Notes: generated from the sequence alone by a model not told the origin. Counted from the stretch's first letter, positions 9,171 through 19,691 are shown. The stretch is 22,053 nt of DNA from Hennigella sp045598825 (GCA_045598825.1 JAZRUX010000006.1:1-22053); one strand, 5' to 3'. Made by a program: numbers and translations.

Positions 9171-12067
9171 TATTCTTGTCCTCCTTCCATTGATTTCTTA
9201 TATTGTTCTTTACGTTCTTTACGTTCTTGCTTTGCTGCTTCACGCTCTTTCTTAATTAAAGCTTTAGCTTGAGCTTTTGCTTCTTTTTGACGTTTTTGGT
9301 CAGCCAGTAATTGTTTTCGCTCTTGTTCTTTTGCTTCCCTCTTTGCTGCTTTTATTTCTTGTTTACGTTTCCATTCAGCATCTTTAGCACGTTGAATTGA
9401 TTCAGCGCGACGTTTAGCAAGAACGGCTTGAGCAATCATAGTTTCTCGTTTAGCACGCATTTCTTCTTTAAGCACACGTTCTTTTGCTTTTTTCTTTTGT
9501 AATTTCTCCATTTCCTTTTTATGCTTTTCAGCAAGTTTAGCTTCTTTAATTGCTTTCTTCTCAGCAATCTTCTTTAATTCAGCATCAACTTTTTCATTTG
9601 CTGCTTTTTGTTCAAGGTATCTTTCACGTTCAAGAATTTTTTCGTTGTATCTTGCACGTTCAACAATTGCTGCAATACGAGCATTCGTTTCATCTGATTC
9701 TAATCGGTCAGTCGAAATAACATCATTAATTACTTTTGATCGGTTGATATAGTCATAAGCAATTTGCTTTGCAGATATAGCTTGTGTGTTCAAGTGATTG
9801 ATTTCTTTATTTAATTGATGTACACGTTCAAGGACATCATTAATTTCACTGAATTGAGATCCTGAATATCCACCAGCAGTCAATTTATTAATCAGTTTAA
9901 CATTGGCTTTTAATTCAGTATAACAATCACCAGCGCGATCATTTAGTTTTTCATTCTTAGCAAAATATGGTTGAGCTAACTTACGGTAAGCTGACGCTTG
10001 ATTCATATTACTTTGAATCTTACCTTCAAGGTAACGTTGCTGACTTACTAATCCGCCAACTTCAGCTAATTGAGTCTTTGTTAAAGGGCAGTTAATCAAA
10101 TGGCTAATTGCTTGAATTTCAGCTTTTAAATTGTTAATATATAGTTGTTCTAATGTTGCTGGATTGAAACGAAGAGCAAACACATTTAGTTGTTTACCAC
10201 GACCATAAGTTTTAACCATTGTGTCGTAGTGATGCTTGACAACATCAAATGTTTTTTGATATGCTTTAAAGTAAGCACTACGAATAAATTTATATTGTTT
10301 CTTTGAACGAATTTCGGCTAAACCAATTGCTTCAGCTTGTTGTTTAGTTTGAACAAATGTGAAGTATGTTAATTTGTTTTGCTTGGAAATATTATTACGG
10401 TAAGTTAAACCACTACGAAGGTTTTGTAAGTAAGCTAATCTTGCTGTTCTCATAATGCCATGTGGATTAAATGGTTTCTCTTTGAAAGAAGCATGAACTT
10501 CATTCAATTGTTGCATTAATAAAGCATTACAATTAGCTTTAGTAGCTTGTCGAATCTTACTACGTAATAACTGTGAAGATAGATTTTGATCTGTTAGTTT
10601 AACATATCATCCACCACATTTCTTTGTAGCAAGATTAACAATTAATTTGCCCTTGGTTTTAACAATATGGGCCATTTCTTGTTTAAAGAATTTCTTACCA
10701 GTGAAAAGGTCAACACGTTGGTTACGTTTAACTGCAAGCTTAACATTGTTTCTTTCAATTAAAAACTTAATGTTAGCAAATCACATTTTTAAACGAGTAA
10801 GTGGAGATAGCTTTAATGTTGACTTAATATTAGCATTCTTTTGGTAATATACAAAGTATTTGTTTAATATTGCACATTGGTCAGAAGATAATGACAATAA
10901 CTCAATGTTTGACATGTTTCGCTCGTGACGAATTTTGCTATAATTTTTGCCTTTAAAGATATCCAATGTTAATCAATAAGGTTTAATGTTTAGGAATAAT
11001 GTAATTGCAGCAGCACCATATACAACAATACCAAAAACAACATCAGCAATGTGGTTATCAATACCTAATAATTGAAGGTCAGCGACTGATGCTTTAACCA
11101 TTGAAAAGAATAATGATACAGGAACTGATGCGAATGGATTGCACATTGAAATTAATCCAACAGAGATGCCATTAAATCCTTCTTGTGGGATAGCTTTAGC
11201 GGCAGCCGTTACAGGCATGTTTGGTGTGAATCCTAAATAGATCATTGCACCTAATATACCAGCAATTGCCCCAGAAATAGCCATTGATGTTATCATATTA
11301 GCTTTAACGTTATAACCAGCAGCTAATGCACCAGTTGTGCTTAAACCTGTTACTCTTTGTTTGCGGCCAAACACTGTATAGTTTAGAACAACAGCCACAA
11401 AGATAATAAGAACAGCAGCAATAATGATTAATGGAATCATACTATTGCCATCAATTTGTAGCAATAGTTCTTTTCCTGGTGATGCAGTGCTTAAACCAGA
11501 TGAGTCATGTGGAATTGGCAACATGCCAAGAGTCATAATACATAGGAAGTAAATAATCCAGTTAAACATGATAGATGACACTACTTCATTAACTTTTAGA
11601 TATGCCTTTAAGGCACCAACAATGGCTGCCATAATAGCACCAATACCCATACTGATAATAAGCACAAGAAATTGGTTTAGTCCTTGGCCAAGACCACCCA
11701 TATGGGATAAAATTGTTGCTCCCGTTGCCGCAGCAAATAATTGACCAGATATACCAATATTGAATAATCCAGCTTTATAAGCAAAGATAAATGACAAACC
11801 ACCAACAACAAGAATTGCCATGTTACTAATTAAGTTGTTTACTGTTGTTACTTTAAATCCAGCAGTAAAGATGGTTGTTAAAACTTCACCGAATTTGGAC
11901 CATGTGTTGCAAACACTACATGCGATAATAAGTGCAATAGCAAATGCGATGAAAATTGCAAAGATTGTTGCAAAAATCTTCTTGGTTGTGGATTGTCTTA
12001 CATCGGAGTGAACAAGTTTTTGTCATTTATTGTTCAATTTTTGCGCAAACAAAGATTTATTCATCAT
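9170..12067 (-). CDS. ABC importer permease 1 (NupP/YufP-like) fused to ~600-residue basic coiled-coil extension
   Basis: A single 965-residue frame with no TAA or TAG. Residues about 25-365 form the permease: an N-terminal helix near 31-52, then the BMP-importer signatures FNIGISGQLFAA (about 102-113) and VNEVVSSIMFNW, and several helices ending at FLNIKPYW (about 358-365). The frame then runs on through TGA-Trp codons at 10973, 10781 and 10607 into a basic, Lys/Arg/Asn/Gln-rich region (about 366-780). The last part (about 780-965) is a Lys/Glu/Arg/Ala-rich segment likely to be a long coiled coil. Related permeases are about 310-520 residues, so the extension is unusual. The start overlaps the ATPase stop (TAATG) with AAAGGAGG upstream; a second ATG follows directly. 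The extension's own end contains the Shine-Dalgarno of the next gene. Confidence 0.85.
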
Positions 12068-13689
12068 TAGTTGCCTCCTTTCGTTACAGAAGTTGGTGCA
12101 GCAGCCTTACCTGTACGCATCAAGAACTTACCAATCATTTGACGATCAGTTTTAGTTTTTAGACCATCATAAACAATATCACCGTGGTCCATAACAACAA
12201 TTCGTGATGCAATCTTTAAAATTTCATCCAATTCATAACTAATAAGGATAACGGCTTTACCCTTTTTAGATTCTTCAAGAATATATTCATGGATAGTGTT
12301 AATTGCACCAACATCTAGTCCACGAGTTGGTTGAACCAACACAATAACTGAGTGTGGCTTAGTTAATTCACGAGCCACAACAACCTTTTGTTGATTACCG
12401 CCAGATAATGAACGGAACTTTGCTTTACCTTTATTAGCGCCAAGAACATTAAATCTTGTGCAAAGGTTGTTTGCATTCATATTAATTTCTTTTAACTTTA
12501 AAAATCCAAAACGATTGTAAAGTTTATTATCAATTTGATTGGTAATAAGATTAAAAGCAACTGTTTCATCTAAGATACATCCATATTTATGACGATCTTC
12601 TGGAACATGACTCATACCCATTTCAGAAATAAGTTTTGGTGTTTCACGAGTAATATCTGTTTCTAAACCAGAAACAACAAATGTAATTTTTCCAGAAACT
12701 GGGTGTTGAATTCCTGATAAAGCTAAAGCTAATTCTGATTGACCATTACCTTCAATTCCAGCAATGCCAACAATTTCACCAGCATTAACATTTAATGACA
12801 AATCATTAATTGCTGTTAAAGTCTTGTCATGTTGTTTGTGCATCTTAATATGGCTAATCTTTAAAATAGGTGACAATCTATTTTCAAAGTTTAGCATATT
12901 TGGATTTTCAATCATCTTACGGCCAACAATTAGTTCTACTAATTTAGCTGTATCAATATCTTTGCGTGGATATGAACCAATTGTTATACCTTTACGTAAA
13001 ACAGTGATAGTATCAGCAACATCCAATACTTCGTTTAACTTGTGTGAAATTAGAATAATTGTTTTGCCTTGTCTCTTTAATGTTCTTAACATATCAAGGA
13101 AACCAGCAATTTCATCATCTGATAAAACGGCAGTTGGTTCGTCAAAAATAAGGATTTCTGCACCACGGTAAAGTAATTTAATAATTTCTACTTTTTGTTG
13201 TGTACCAACTGATGCATCAGCAGTCTTTTGATATAAATCAATCTTAAACCCATATTCTTTGCAAATCTTATTGATTTTCTCAACAGCTGGTTTGTCATAT
13301 AAGAAACCCCGACGTGTAGTTTCAGCACCTAATGTAATATTTTGTAGTAAATTGAATGCTAAAACTAATTTAAAGTGTTGGTGTACCATTCCAAGGCCAG
13401 CAGCATTCGCTTGCATAGCATTTTTAAAATCAACTTTCTTACCAGCAACATAAATTTCACCAGAATCTTGTCTATACAAACCAAATAGAATTGACATTAA
13501 TGTAGATTTACCAGCTCCATTTTCACCACAAAGAGCATGGATTTCATTCCATTTAACATTGATGTTAACATTAGAGTTAGCAATAATTTTACCACCTAAG
13601 AATGTCTTGGTAACATTCTTCATTTCAATGGCATATTTACCTCTTTCCTCCATAATAGGAGTTTTAGATTTTTTCTTAAATAATTTCAT
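12067..13689 (-). CDS. ABC importer ATP-binding protein, two NBDs (NupO/YufO, RbsA-like)
   Basis: A 540-residue protein with two fused ATPase domains that powers the neighbouring permeases. The first domain has Walker A GENGAGKST (about 55-63), signature SVGTQQK and Walker B LIFDEPTAVLS. The second has the diverged Walker A GIEGNGQSE typical of sugar/nucleoside importers, signature LSGGNQQK and QPTRGLDVGA. I chose ATG at 13689 because AGGAG lies seven bases upstream; a GTG one codon earlier is only four bases away. It lies ten bases after the BMP gene and overlaps permease 1. Counterpart of M. genitalium MG119, from memory. Confidence 0.95.
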   Translation of the reverse strand: MKLFKKKSKTPIMEERGKYAIEMKNVTKTFLGGKIIANSNVNINVKWNEIHALCGENGAGKSTLMSILFGLYRQDSGEIYVAGKKVDFKNAMQANAAGLGMVHQHFKLVLAFNLLQNITLGAETTRRGFLYDKPAVEKINKICKEYGFKIDLYQKTADASVGTQQKVEIIKLLYRGAEILIFDEPTAVLSDDEIAGFLDMLRTLKRQGKTIILISHKLNEVLDVADTITVLRKGITIGSYPRKDIDTAKLVELIVGRKMIENPNMLNFENRLSPILKISHIKMHKQHDKTLTAINDLSLNVNAGEIVGIAGIEGNGQSELALALSGIQHPVSGKITFVVSGLETDITRETPKLISEMGMSHVPEDRHKYGCILDETVAFNLITNQIDNKLYNRFGFLKLKEINMNANNLCTRFNVLGANKGKAKFRSLSGGNQQKVVVARELTKPHSVIVLVQPTRGLDVGAINTIHEYILEESKKGKAVILISYELDEILKIASRIVVMDHGDIVYDGLKTKTDRQMIGKFLMRTGKAAAPTSVTKGGN

Positions 13690-13699
13690 CACTAAACTC

Positions 13700-15985
13700 C
13701 TAGCACATTAAATACATATTGTAATCTAACCATTGAAGGATTGAAAGTTTCTTTATAGAATCGGCTATAACATATTCACCATTTTTTTTGTCTAGTGTCA
13801 TATCAGGGCTAAAATTTAAATATGTTGTATTCAACAACCTACCAAGAATTGACATTGTATGACTATAATTCTTGTAATATGTTGTTGGTTCACCATTTTC
13901 ATCAGTTTTTCTATAAGTTAATAAGTTATTAATGTTGAATACGCCTTTGGTGTCATTAAATGAGCCATCAGGATATCTTGGAAAATATTCTGTTCCAATA
14001 GTTTCTAATAAATCTGGATCAGTTGCCTTAATTTCTGTAGCATAGTCAAATGCCACCGCTTTTCATGATGATTCAAATACATGCCAATCTTTTGCATCTC
14101 TATTTAAATAAAACATTCCATGCTGCAAAACTTGAAGTAATGGATAAAATCCATCTCAAGAAATAGAAATCAGACCATTTTTAATATTGCAACAAGTTTG
14201 GAAGCCAGGCCCACAAATAGATTTTTCTGGATCTGGAACAGGAATATCTTCACCATTAATATTTTTTGATACTGAAACATCCCAATTTAACCCTTTGGCA
14301 ATTAAACGATTTAATTTGTTTGATATTGTCTTAATGTCCTTAATTGCTGAGAATTTAATAATAGAATTAGCCTCTGTTGGTCTTGATTCGTCTTCAGCTT
14401 GAGTTTGATCCATATATGGGTCATCAAAGTTTGGATTACCTTTATTTTCAACTGAACATCCAGTATGGAATCTTTGGTAGTCACCATCTTCCATGGCTGA
14501 ATCGACACCAATAACAACACATTTAGAGTTTTGGTTCTGAATTTCTTGAGCAACGTCCAATGATTGTGGACCAGCAACAGCAATAATTGCTGCAGCACCA
14601 CGGTTTAAATATTGTTTAGTTATACCAACAGCATCACCAGCAACAAATGTTCCGGTATAGTGTGTGCTAAGGCCACCAAGTTTAATTATTTTAATTGCAA
14701 ATTCATCAATGAAGTTATCATAGACTGTTTCATTAAATTTGTCTAACTTTTCTCATTCAGTTAGTGAAGAATCATTTTTAATTTCTTCAATTTGTCCTTT
14801 TAATTTACTATGATTTAGCAAGTTTTCAAATGTCTTACAGCATCTAATATCACGTGGATTTGTTATCTCACCACCTATGTAATATTTTTCTGAGCCAACA
14901 AGAACCGAATCTTCCAATACAATACTATTGAACAATTCTATACCCCGTTGAAATCCACCTAAATAAATTTGTACTGTTGGAATAGCAACTCCACCAAATT
15001 CAGCAACAGCTAAGTCTTGAAAATTGTCATGATATAAATGCAAATTGTTGTAAATATATTGGCAAACAGCTAAAGCTGATAAGAAACCTGGTTGATCAGC
15101 TCTAAATAGAACAGAAGCAACGTTTTGATTATTTGGACAGTTAGCATCAAGGAGAATAAGACCTGTTTTTTGCGTGATTCTTGTAGCTTCAGGTGAACTA
15201 GCAATAGCGTAAGGTTTAAAAGCACCATCTTCGCCTATCTCGTGATATAGCATCCTATTTAATGGCGATGAGTGGTTAAAACCGGCTAAACCAAGCGTTC
15301 CATTTTCTTTTTGGGAAATAATTGCCATATATGTGTTAACAAATTCTGTTTCATTATCTTGACTAGGCTTTGCTGATTTAGCAGAATTATATTTTGTAAC
15401 ATCCATATTTTCAGATGAATATGTACCTGGTTCACATTGAATATTTTGGTTAAAATCAGCAAGTCCTTCATATAGTGATTGATTGAATGAACGGTCCATT
15501 GTTGTGTGCGTTGCTCCATCAATAACCATTGAGCAAAAATTAGCACGAGCTACTTTGTTAGCATCACTTAATCCTTCTTGTATTCCTTCTGGAAGGTCAA
15601 TATTCATTGCATCAGCTTTGTCAGATGGCATAGCAAGAGCATCAGGGTGTCATGCTTGTCAATCTTTTAAAGATTTTATTTCTTGTTCTAAAGGTCGGCC
15701 ATCAAGCACTGTATCAAAATCAATACCATGAGTTATTATTTTTTTTGTAACTGGGTCAATTACATCGTTCATATTTCAGCCAGATGAAATATTTTCAGAA
15801 TAATAAGGATTAGATTTAGAAGCAGCTAAACGAGCTTCAGCACCTGATAAATTCATATATTCAATGTGGAACATTCCGGCAGAAACACCAAAAACAATAC
15901 CTGCAGATGCACCAACTAAACAAGTACTTATAGCAATATCTTTTACTAAAGCACTGTGTGCAACCATAAACGATTTAAATTTCAT
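13700..15985 (-). CDS. BMP-family substrate-binding protein, membrane-anchored
   Basis: A 761-residue extracytoplasmic binding protein for the ABC importer encoded downstream. Family marks are DRSFNQSLYEGL (about 164-175), ASVLFRADQPGFLSALAV, AEFGGVAIPTVQIYLGGF, and TGTFVAGDA followed by IIAVAGPQSLDVAQ and VVIGVDS. Homologues such as PnrA/Med are about 350 residues, so this one has large insertions and a long C-terminus. Trp codons as TGA split the frame at 15773, 14750 and 14153. The N-terminus has a hydrophobic segment (about 17-40) but only a poor lipobox (Ile-Ser-Thr-Cys22) with charged residues just before it, so an uncleaved anchor is as likely as a lipid anchor. It follows tsaC as TAATATG. 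Nucleoside binding is inferred from the family. Confidence 0.88.
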
Positions 15986-15986
15986 A

Positions 15987-16535
15987 TTATTTCTTACCTT
16001 TCAATTTATCAATTATTTCTTGACCATTTATTTCCCCTGCTCGGACAACTGTCATAGAATCCAAGTTAATTATTGTTGATGGTTTGTTTGTTAGTGGTGT
16101 ATATGGAGAATTATCAACTAACACCAATGATTCCATCGACTCCTCAAATAATTTCGGGACGTCCCGGAGGGACTGGATTGGATCTTGACCAGAGATGTTG
16201 GCAGAAGATTGATATAATGGACCAGTTTTATTTACTAGCTCAATAATGTAATCACTTTTAGGAATACGATAACTTAAATCTTTCCAAATAATAGTTAAGC
16301 CACCTGGTCAATATTGTTGTAAAACTTCAGCAAAAAAAGAAGGCAGACCAATTTTGTCGACAGAGTCAATAAACTTGATTACCTTCTTTGTTTGATCACG
16401 ATGCTTAATTTTATAGATTAGCCCTTCGTTTAGTGAGACAATGCCCCATACTGTATCTGTCGGCAAAATAGCAGCCTTGCCACTCTTTAAAGCTAAAGCA
16501 ATATCATTAACTTGTGCTTTTGTGAAAACTTGCAT
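15987..16535 (-). CDS. tsaC: Threonylcarbamoyl-AMP synthase (YrdC/Sua5 family)
   Basis: A 182-residue YrdC-fold protein. It makes threonylcarbamoyl-AMP from Thr, bicarbonate and ATP for the t6A modification at position 37 of tRNAs reading ANN codons. Motifs seen: KSGKAAILPTDTVWGI (about 18-33), the KxR segment IKHRDQTKKV (about 43-52), and SSANISGQ in the second half. Length suits the short TsaC type without the Sua5 C-terminal domain. One Trp is TGA (after residue 75). In M. genitalium a YrdC domain is, as I recall, fused to the PrmC methyltransferase (MG259); here it stands alone. It is the first gene of the importer unit. No Shine-Dalgarno is visible and the predicted leader is very short. 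Confidence 0.92.
16155..16172. repeat. GC-rich overlapping palindromes inside tsaC
   Basis: CGGGACGTCCCG is a perfect 12-bp palindrome, and GTCCC-GGA-GGGAC overlaps it as a 5-bp hairpin. The block is about 80% GC in an AT-rich gene and spells several GC-rich codons (TCC CTC CGG GAC GTC CCG). The protein reads normally through it. Confidence 0.7.
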
Positions 16536-16675
16536 ACTTAATGAATATACTATTCATTATAGAGTAAAACCACATTTAAAAATAAAAATATGAATATTTT
16601 TATAATTCAATAAAAAATATTCCTATAATAATGATATTATTTATAAAAAATATATAAAATGTAGGGACAGAAAAT
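16536..16675. promoter_or_regulatory. Divergent promoter region between tsaC and the SSB-like gene
   Basis: A 140-base AT-rich spacer. On the minus strand TATAAT (plus 16556-16561) lies 21 bases before tsaC, giving an almost leaderless mRNA, and a palindrome AATGAATA/TATTCATT (about 16541-16559) overlaps this start region. On the plus strand TATAAT at 16624-16629 precedes the SSB-like gene. A 10-bp inverted repeat, GAATATTTTT at 16592-16601 with its complement at 16613-16622, lies between the two promoters and touches the plus -10 box. It could be an operator; this is unproved. Confidence 0.5.
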
Positions 16676-17002
16676 ATGCTAAACAAAGTAATTCTTGAAG
16701 GAACTGTTACACGTAGTTCATGAGGAAAAAATAAAGAAGAAGGTGGATACTTCTTAAACATTAAACAAGAAAGGGTATTTAACAAGTTCAAATCTGTTAA
16801 TTCTTTCTCTGCTTATGCTAATAGACCTTTAGCTGGTCAATTAGCAAAAATAATTGAGGCAAATCCAAGTTGCCGGGTTATTATCGAAGGCAAGCTAAGA
16901 ACATACTATTCAAAGAAAGATAATTTATTTCATACAACGATCCTAATTGAAAAATTAGTTAACTGAACTCCAGCTGAACAACCAATTGCTGAAGCAAAAT
17001 AA
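16676..17002 (+). CDS. Small SSB-like OB-fold protein next to thrS
   Basis: A 108-residue protein that begins MLNKVILEGTVTRSSW, resembling the first strand of SSB proteins, and later has VIIEGKLRTYYSKKDN, resembling the SSB segment after strand 4. It lacks the acidic tail of true SSBs. The frame contains TGA-Trp codons, so it is invisible under the standard code. The ATG has AGGGA eight bases upstream. M. genitalium and M. pneumoniae carry a similar small gene beside thrS (MG376/MPN554, from memory; the latter described as SSB-like). Nucleic-acid binding is the likely role; whether it acts with DNA or with thrS mRNA is unknown. Confidence 0.75.
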
Positions 17003-17025
17003 TTTCAATAAATTAGGAGAGAAAA

Positions 17026-18750
17026 ATGAAACTCAATTTGAAAATGGCATATGCAGTTGCGTATGTCTTGTATAAAAAACATAAGGCCGTGATTTCTGAT
17101 ATTGGTGAATTAGAAAATACATTCTATGTTGATTTTGAAACAAAGAATGCAATTTCTATTGTTGACTTTCAAAATATCGAAAAAGAAATTTTTGATTTTA
17201 TTTATAACAAAGAAACTAAAGTTGAAACTAAACGCCGTCATGTTGAAGATGTTCGTGCTTGTCCTTGCATGAAAAAAAACAAATATTTGGCATACCACGT
17301 TGTTCATCATGATATGAAAACTATCAAGATGATTAAAATTAACAATGAATTCCCTTTTATAAATAAACTTGAATCAGATAACTTAGCATTTAATGAAATC
17401 AAATCTTTTAAATTAGAAAATGTTGCTGGTCATTATTGATTAGGCAGTTCAAAGAACAAACAACTACAAAGATTAACTGGTTATGCATATTCATCAAAGG
17501 ATGAATTAAAAGCTTATGAAGCTGAAGCAAAAGACCGTAAAGAACGTGATCACCGTAAACTTGGACAAGACCTTGAATTATTTACATTTAATGATTTAGC
17601 AGGTCAGGGTGCACCTATTTGGTTGCCAAACGGTGCTGCTGTAATGTACCAAATCGATGATGAAGTAAGACGAATCCTTTTACGTAACGGATTTAGTTTT
17701 GTTTCAACGCCTATATTAGGTAGCGATGAACTTTACAAAACCTCAGGTCACTGATTCCACTACCGCGAAAATATGTTTAATCCATTAAAGATAGATGAGC
17801 AAACAATGGTATTAAGACCTATGACATGTCCACATCATATGTTAGTGTACAAATATCGTCCACGTAGTTATCGTGAATTACCATTTAGAATTGCTGAAAA
17901 AGCAATCCTACACCGTTATGAAGCTTCTGGTGGTTTAATTGGACTTGAACGTGTAAGACAAATGCAATTAATTGATACACACGTGATGATTCGTCCTGAC
18001 CAAATTGAATCTGAAATTAGACATTATTACAATGTTGTAATGGAAACATTGAAAGCATTTGATATAAAGATTCACCGTGTTGACTTATCATTACATGACC
18101 CAAAAGATAAAGCTAAATACTTTAATAATCCAAAGATGTGAGCAAAGGCTGAAAAAGAACTTGCTGCTGTAATGGATCGTATGGGTATGAAATATGAAAG
18201 AAAAGTTGGTGAAGCCGCTTTCTATGGACCAAAGATTGACTTCCAAATGAAAACTGCTTTAGGCCACATTATCACAATGTCAACAATTCAACTTGACTTC
18301 TTATTGCCTGCAAGATTTGATCTTAAATATATTGATAAGGATGGCAAAGAACAACGCCCAATCCTTGTTCATGGTGGAATTATTGGAACCCTTGAACGAT
18401 TTATGTCAATCTTACTTGAAAGCACAAAGGGTGTTTTCCCATTATGACTAGCGCCTGTGCAAGTGCAACTTATCCCAGTTGCTTCTGTACATGAAAAATT
18501 CTGTGACGAATTTGCTCAACGTTTAATGAACCATGGTGTTCGTGTTGAAGTTGATCATACTGATGAACGTTTAGGTAAGAAAATTCGTAATGGACAAATT
18601 CGTAAGATTCCTTACCAAATTGTCTTTGGTGATGAAGAAATCAAATCAAAAACTATTTCTTATCGTGAATATGGTAAGACTGATGTAGCTAATGTTCCAA
18701 TGGAAGAATTTGGTAACATCCTTGTTAAACGAATTGCTGCACACAAATAA
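17026..18750 (+). CDS. thrS: Threonyl-tRNA synthetase lacking visible TGS and editing motifs
   Basis: A 574-residue class II synthetase that charges tRNA-Thr. The catalytic core is complete: RPMTCPHHM with the zinc Cys, motif 2 region ILHRYEASGGLIGLERVRQM, DTHVMI with the zinc His, LDFLLPARFDL, and motif 3 VHGGIIGTLERF with the last zinc His. The anticodon-binding domain ends with VDHTDERLGKKIRNGQ and PYQIVFGDEE. The N-terminal 190 residues are short: no TGS domain is seen and the editing-site HxxxH and CxxxH motifs are missing, although the linker AGHYWLGSSKNKQLQRLTGYAY remains. TGA codons (17437, 18142, 18448 and others) are Trp. AGGAGA lies five bases before the ATG. Confidence 0.96.
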
Positions 18751-18752
18751 TT

Positions 18753-19637
18753 ATGGATACAACCACTTATAAAAAACTTGTTGTTTTCGATGTTAACTTA
18801 GATTGAAATTGCTATAAGCAAACCGATCGACGTTATAAAGATTTACCATTGGTATATTCTTTATTAGAAAAAGCAAGTAAGTATCAAACTGTTGTAGTTC
18901 AAACTAGTGGTTGTTTGACTGATGCTCTAGACTTTTTAAACACCCATCACATTGAAACTGGTTATTTAATTGCTAGTGGTGGTGCTATCATTTATGACAT
19001 TGGCAAGAAAGAAATTATTGAAGCTAATGTTTTAGACCCTGATGATATTCAAACAATTGTACATCATGGAATTATGTATGGTGTAAATGTCACCATTTAT
19101 ACCCCAGATCGTAAGTTTATGTATATTGCCAACTCTGTTGCTTACAATGCAATCAAAAATAATTGCTATAGTTTGCATGAAATCATCGATACATATGATT
19201 TGTTACAACAAACATTGTCACGAACTGATATTGTTGATATTGGTTACTTGCACTTTCTTGGATCAATTAATAATAGTAAGCAAAACATCCTACTATACAA
19301 TCTTGACAAATATTTTGAAGGTGAAATTTGTAATGTTGCAATTAAAACGAATAAAACATCTAAATATGTCCACATTGGTGCAAAAGAGTCAACAAAACTT
19401 CGTGCTATTGAAAAAGTAATGGGTATTACTGGAGTACAACAATTATCAGATGTTTTATACATTGCTGCAAGTTGTGTAAATAATGAATGTTACATTACAT
19501 TTAAGAATTCATTGATTACATCAAACTCTGATTTTATGTATGAAGTCGGCAACAATAAAACGCATCGTTACCTTGCTCAAGAAGCAAATAATTTAGATCC
19601 AGAATTTGGTTTAAAAACAAATAAATTTTGAAAATAA
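18753..19637 (+). CDS. HAD-like (Cof type) protein with degenerate catalytic motifs
   Basis: A 294-residue protein with the layout of Cof-type haloacid-dehalogenase phosphatases. Motif 1 is VVFDVNLD: nucleophile Asp13 is kept but the usual second Asp is Asn15. Motif 2 is VVVQTSG, YLIASGGAIIYD matches the Cof segment, and motif 3 has a plausible Lys215 in AKESTKLRAIEKVMG. Motif 4, normally GDxxND, reads AASCVNNE (about 238-245), so its Asp residues are gone. A phosphatase role is doubtful; a binding or regulatory role may remain. Two TGA-Trp codons interrupt it (18814-18816 and near the end), so the true ATG lies upstream of the first one. It follows thrS as TAATTATG without a Shine-Dalgarno. 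Confidence 0.75.
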
Positions 19638-19691
19638 ATATAATATTAATTGAGTTTTAATATAAAATAAATAATACATATAGGTTTTATT
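19638..19691 (+). promoter_or_regulatory. AT-rich spacer before rpmE, possible promoter
   Basis: This 54-base spacer holds TATAAT (19639-19644), TATAAA (19661-19666) and TTGAGT (19650-19655). A 7-bp inverted repeat pairs 19643-19649 with 19657-19663. No pair forms a clean -35/-10 set, so read-through from thrS is equally likely. Confidence 0.3.

Noticed and set aside
9170..9720. Low-complexity tail as tandem DNA repeats or spurious ORF
   Set aside because: No DNA unit repeats in register; the frame is open and joined to the permease, and it carries the next gene's ribosome site.
13690..13692. GTG as start of the ABC ATPase gene
   Set aside because: It is only four bases from AGGAG, whereas the next codon is ATG at the better spacing of seven.
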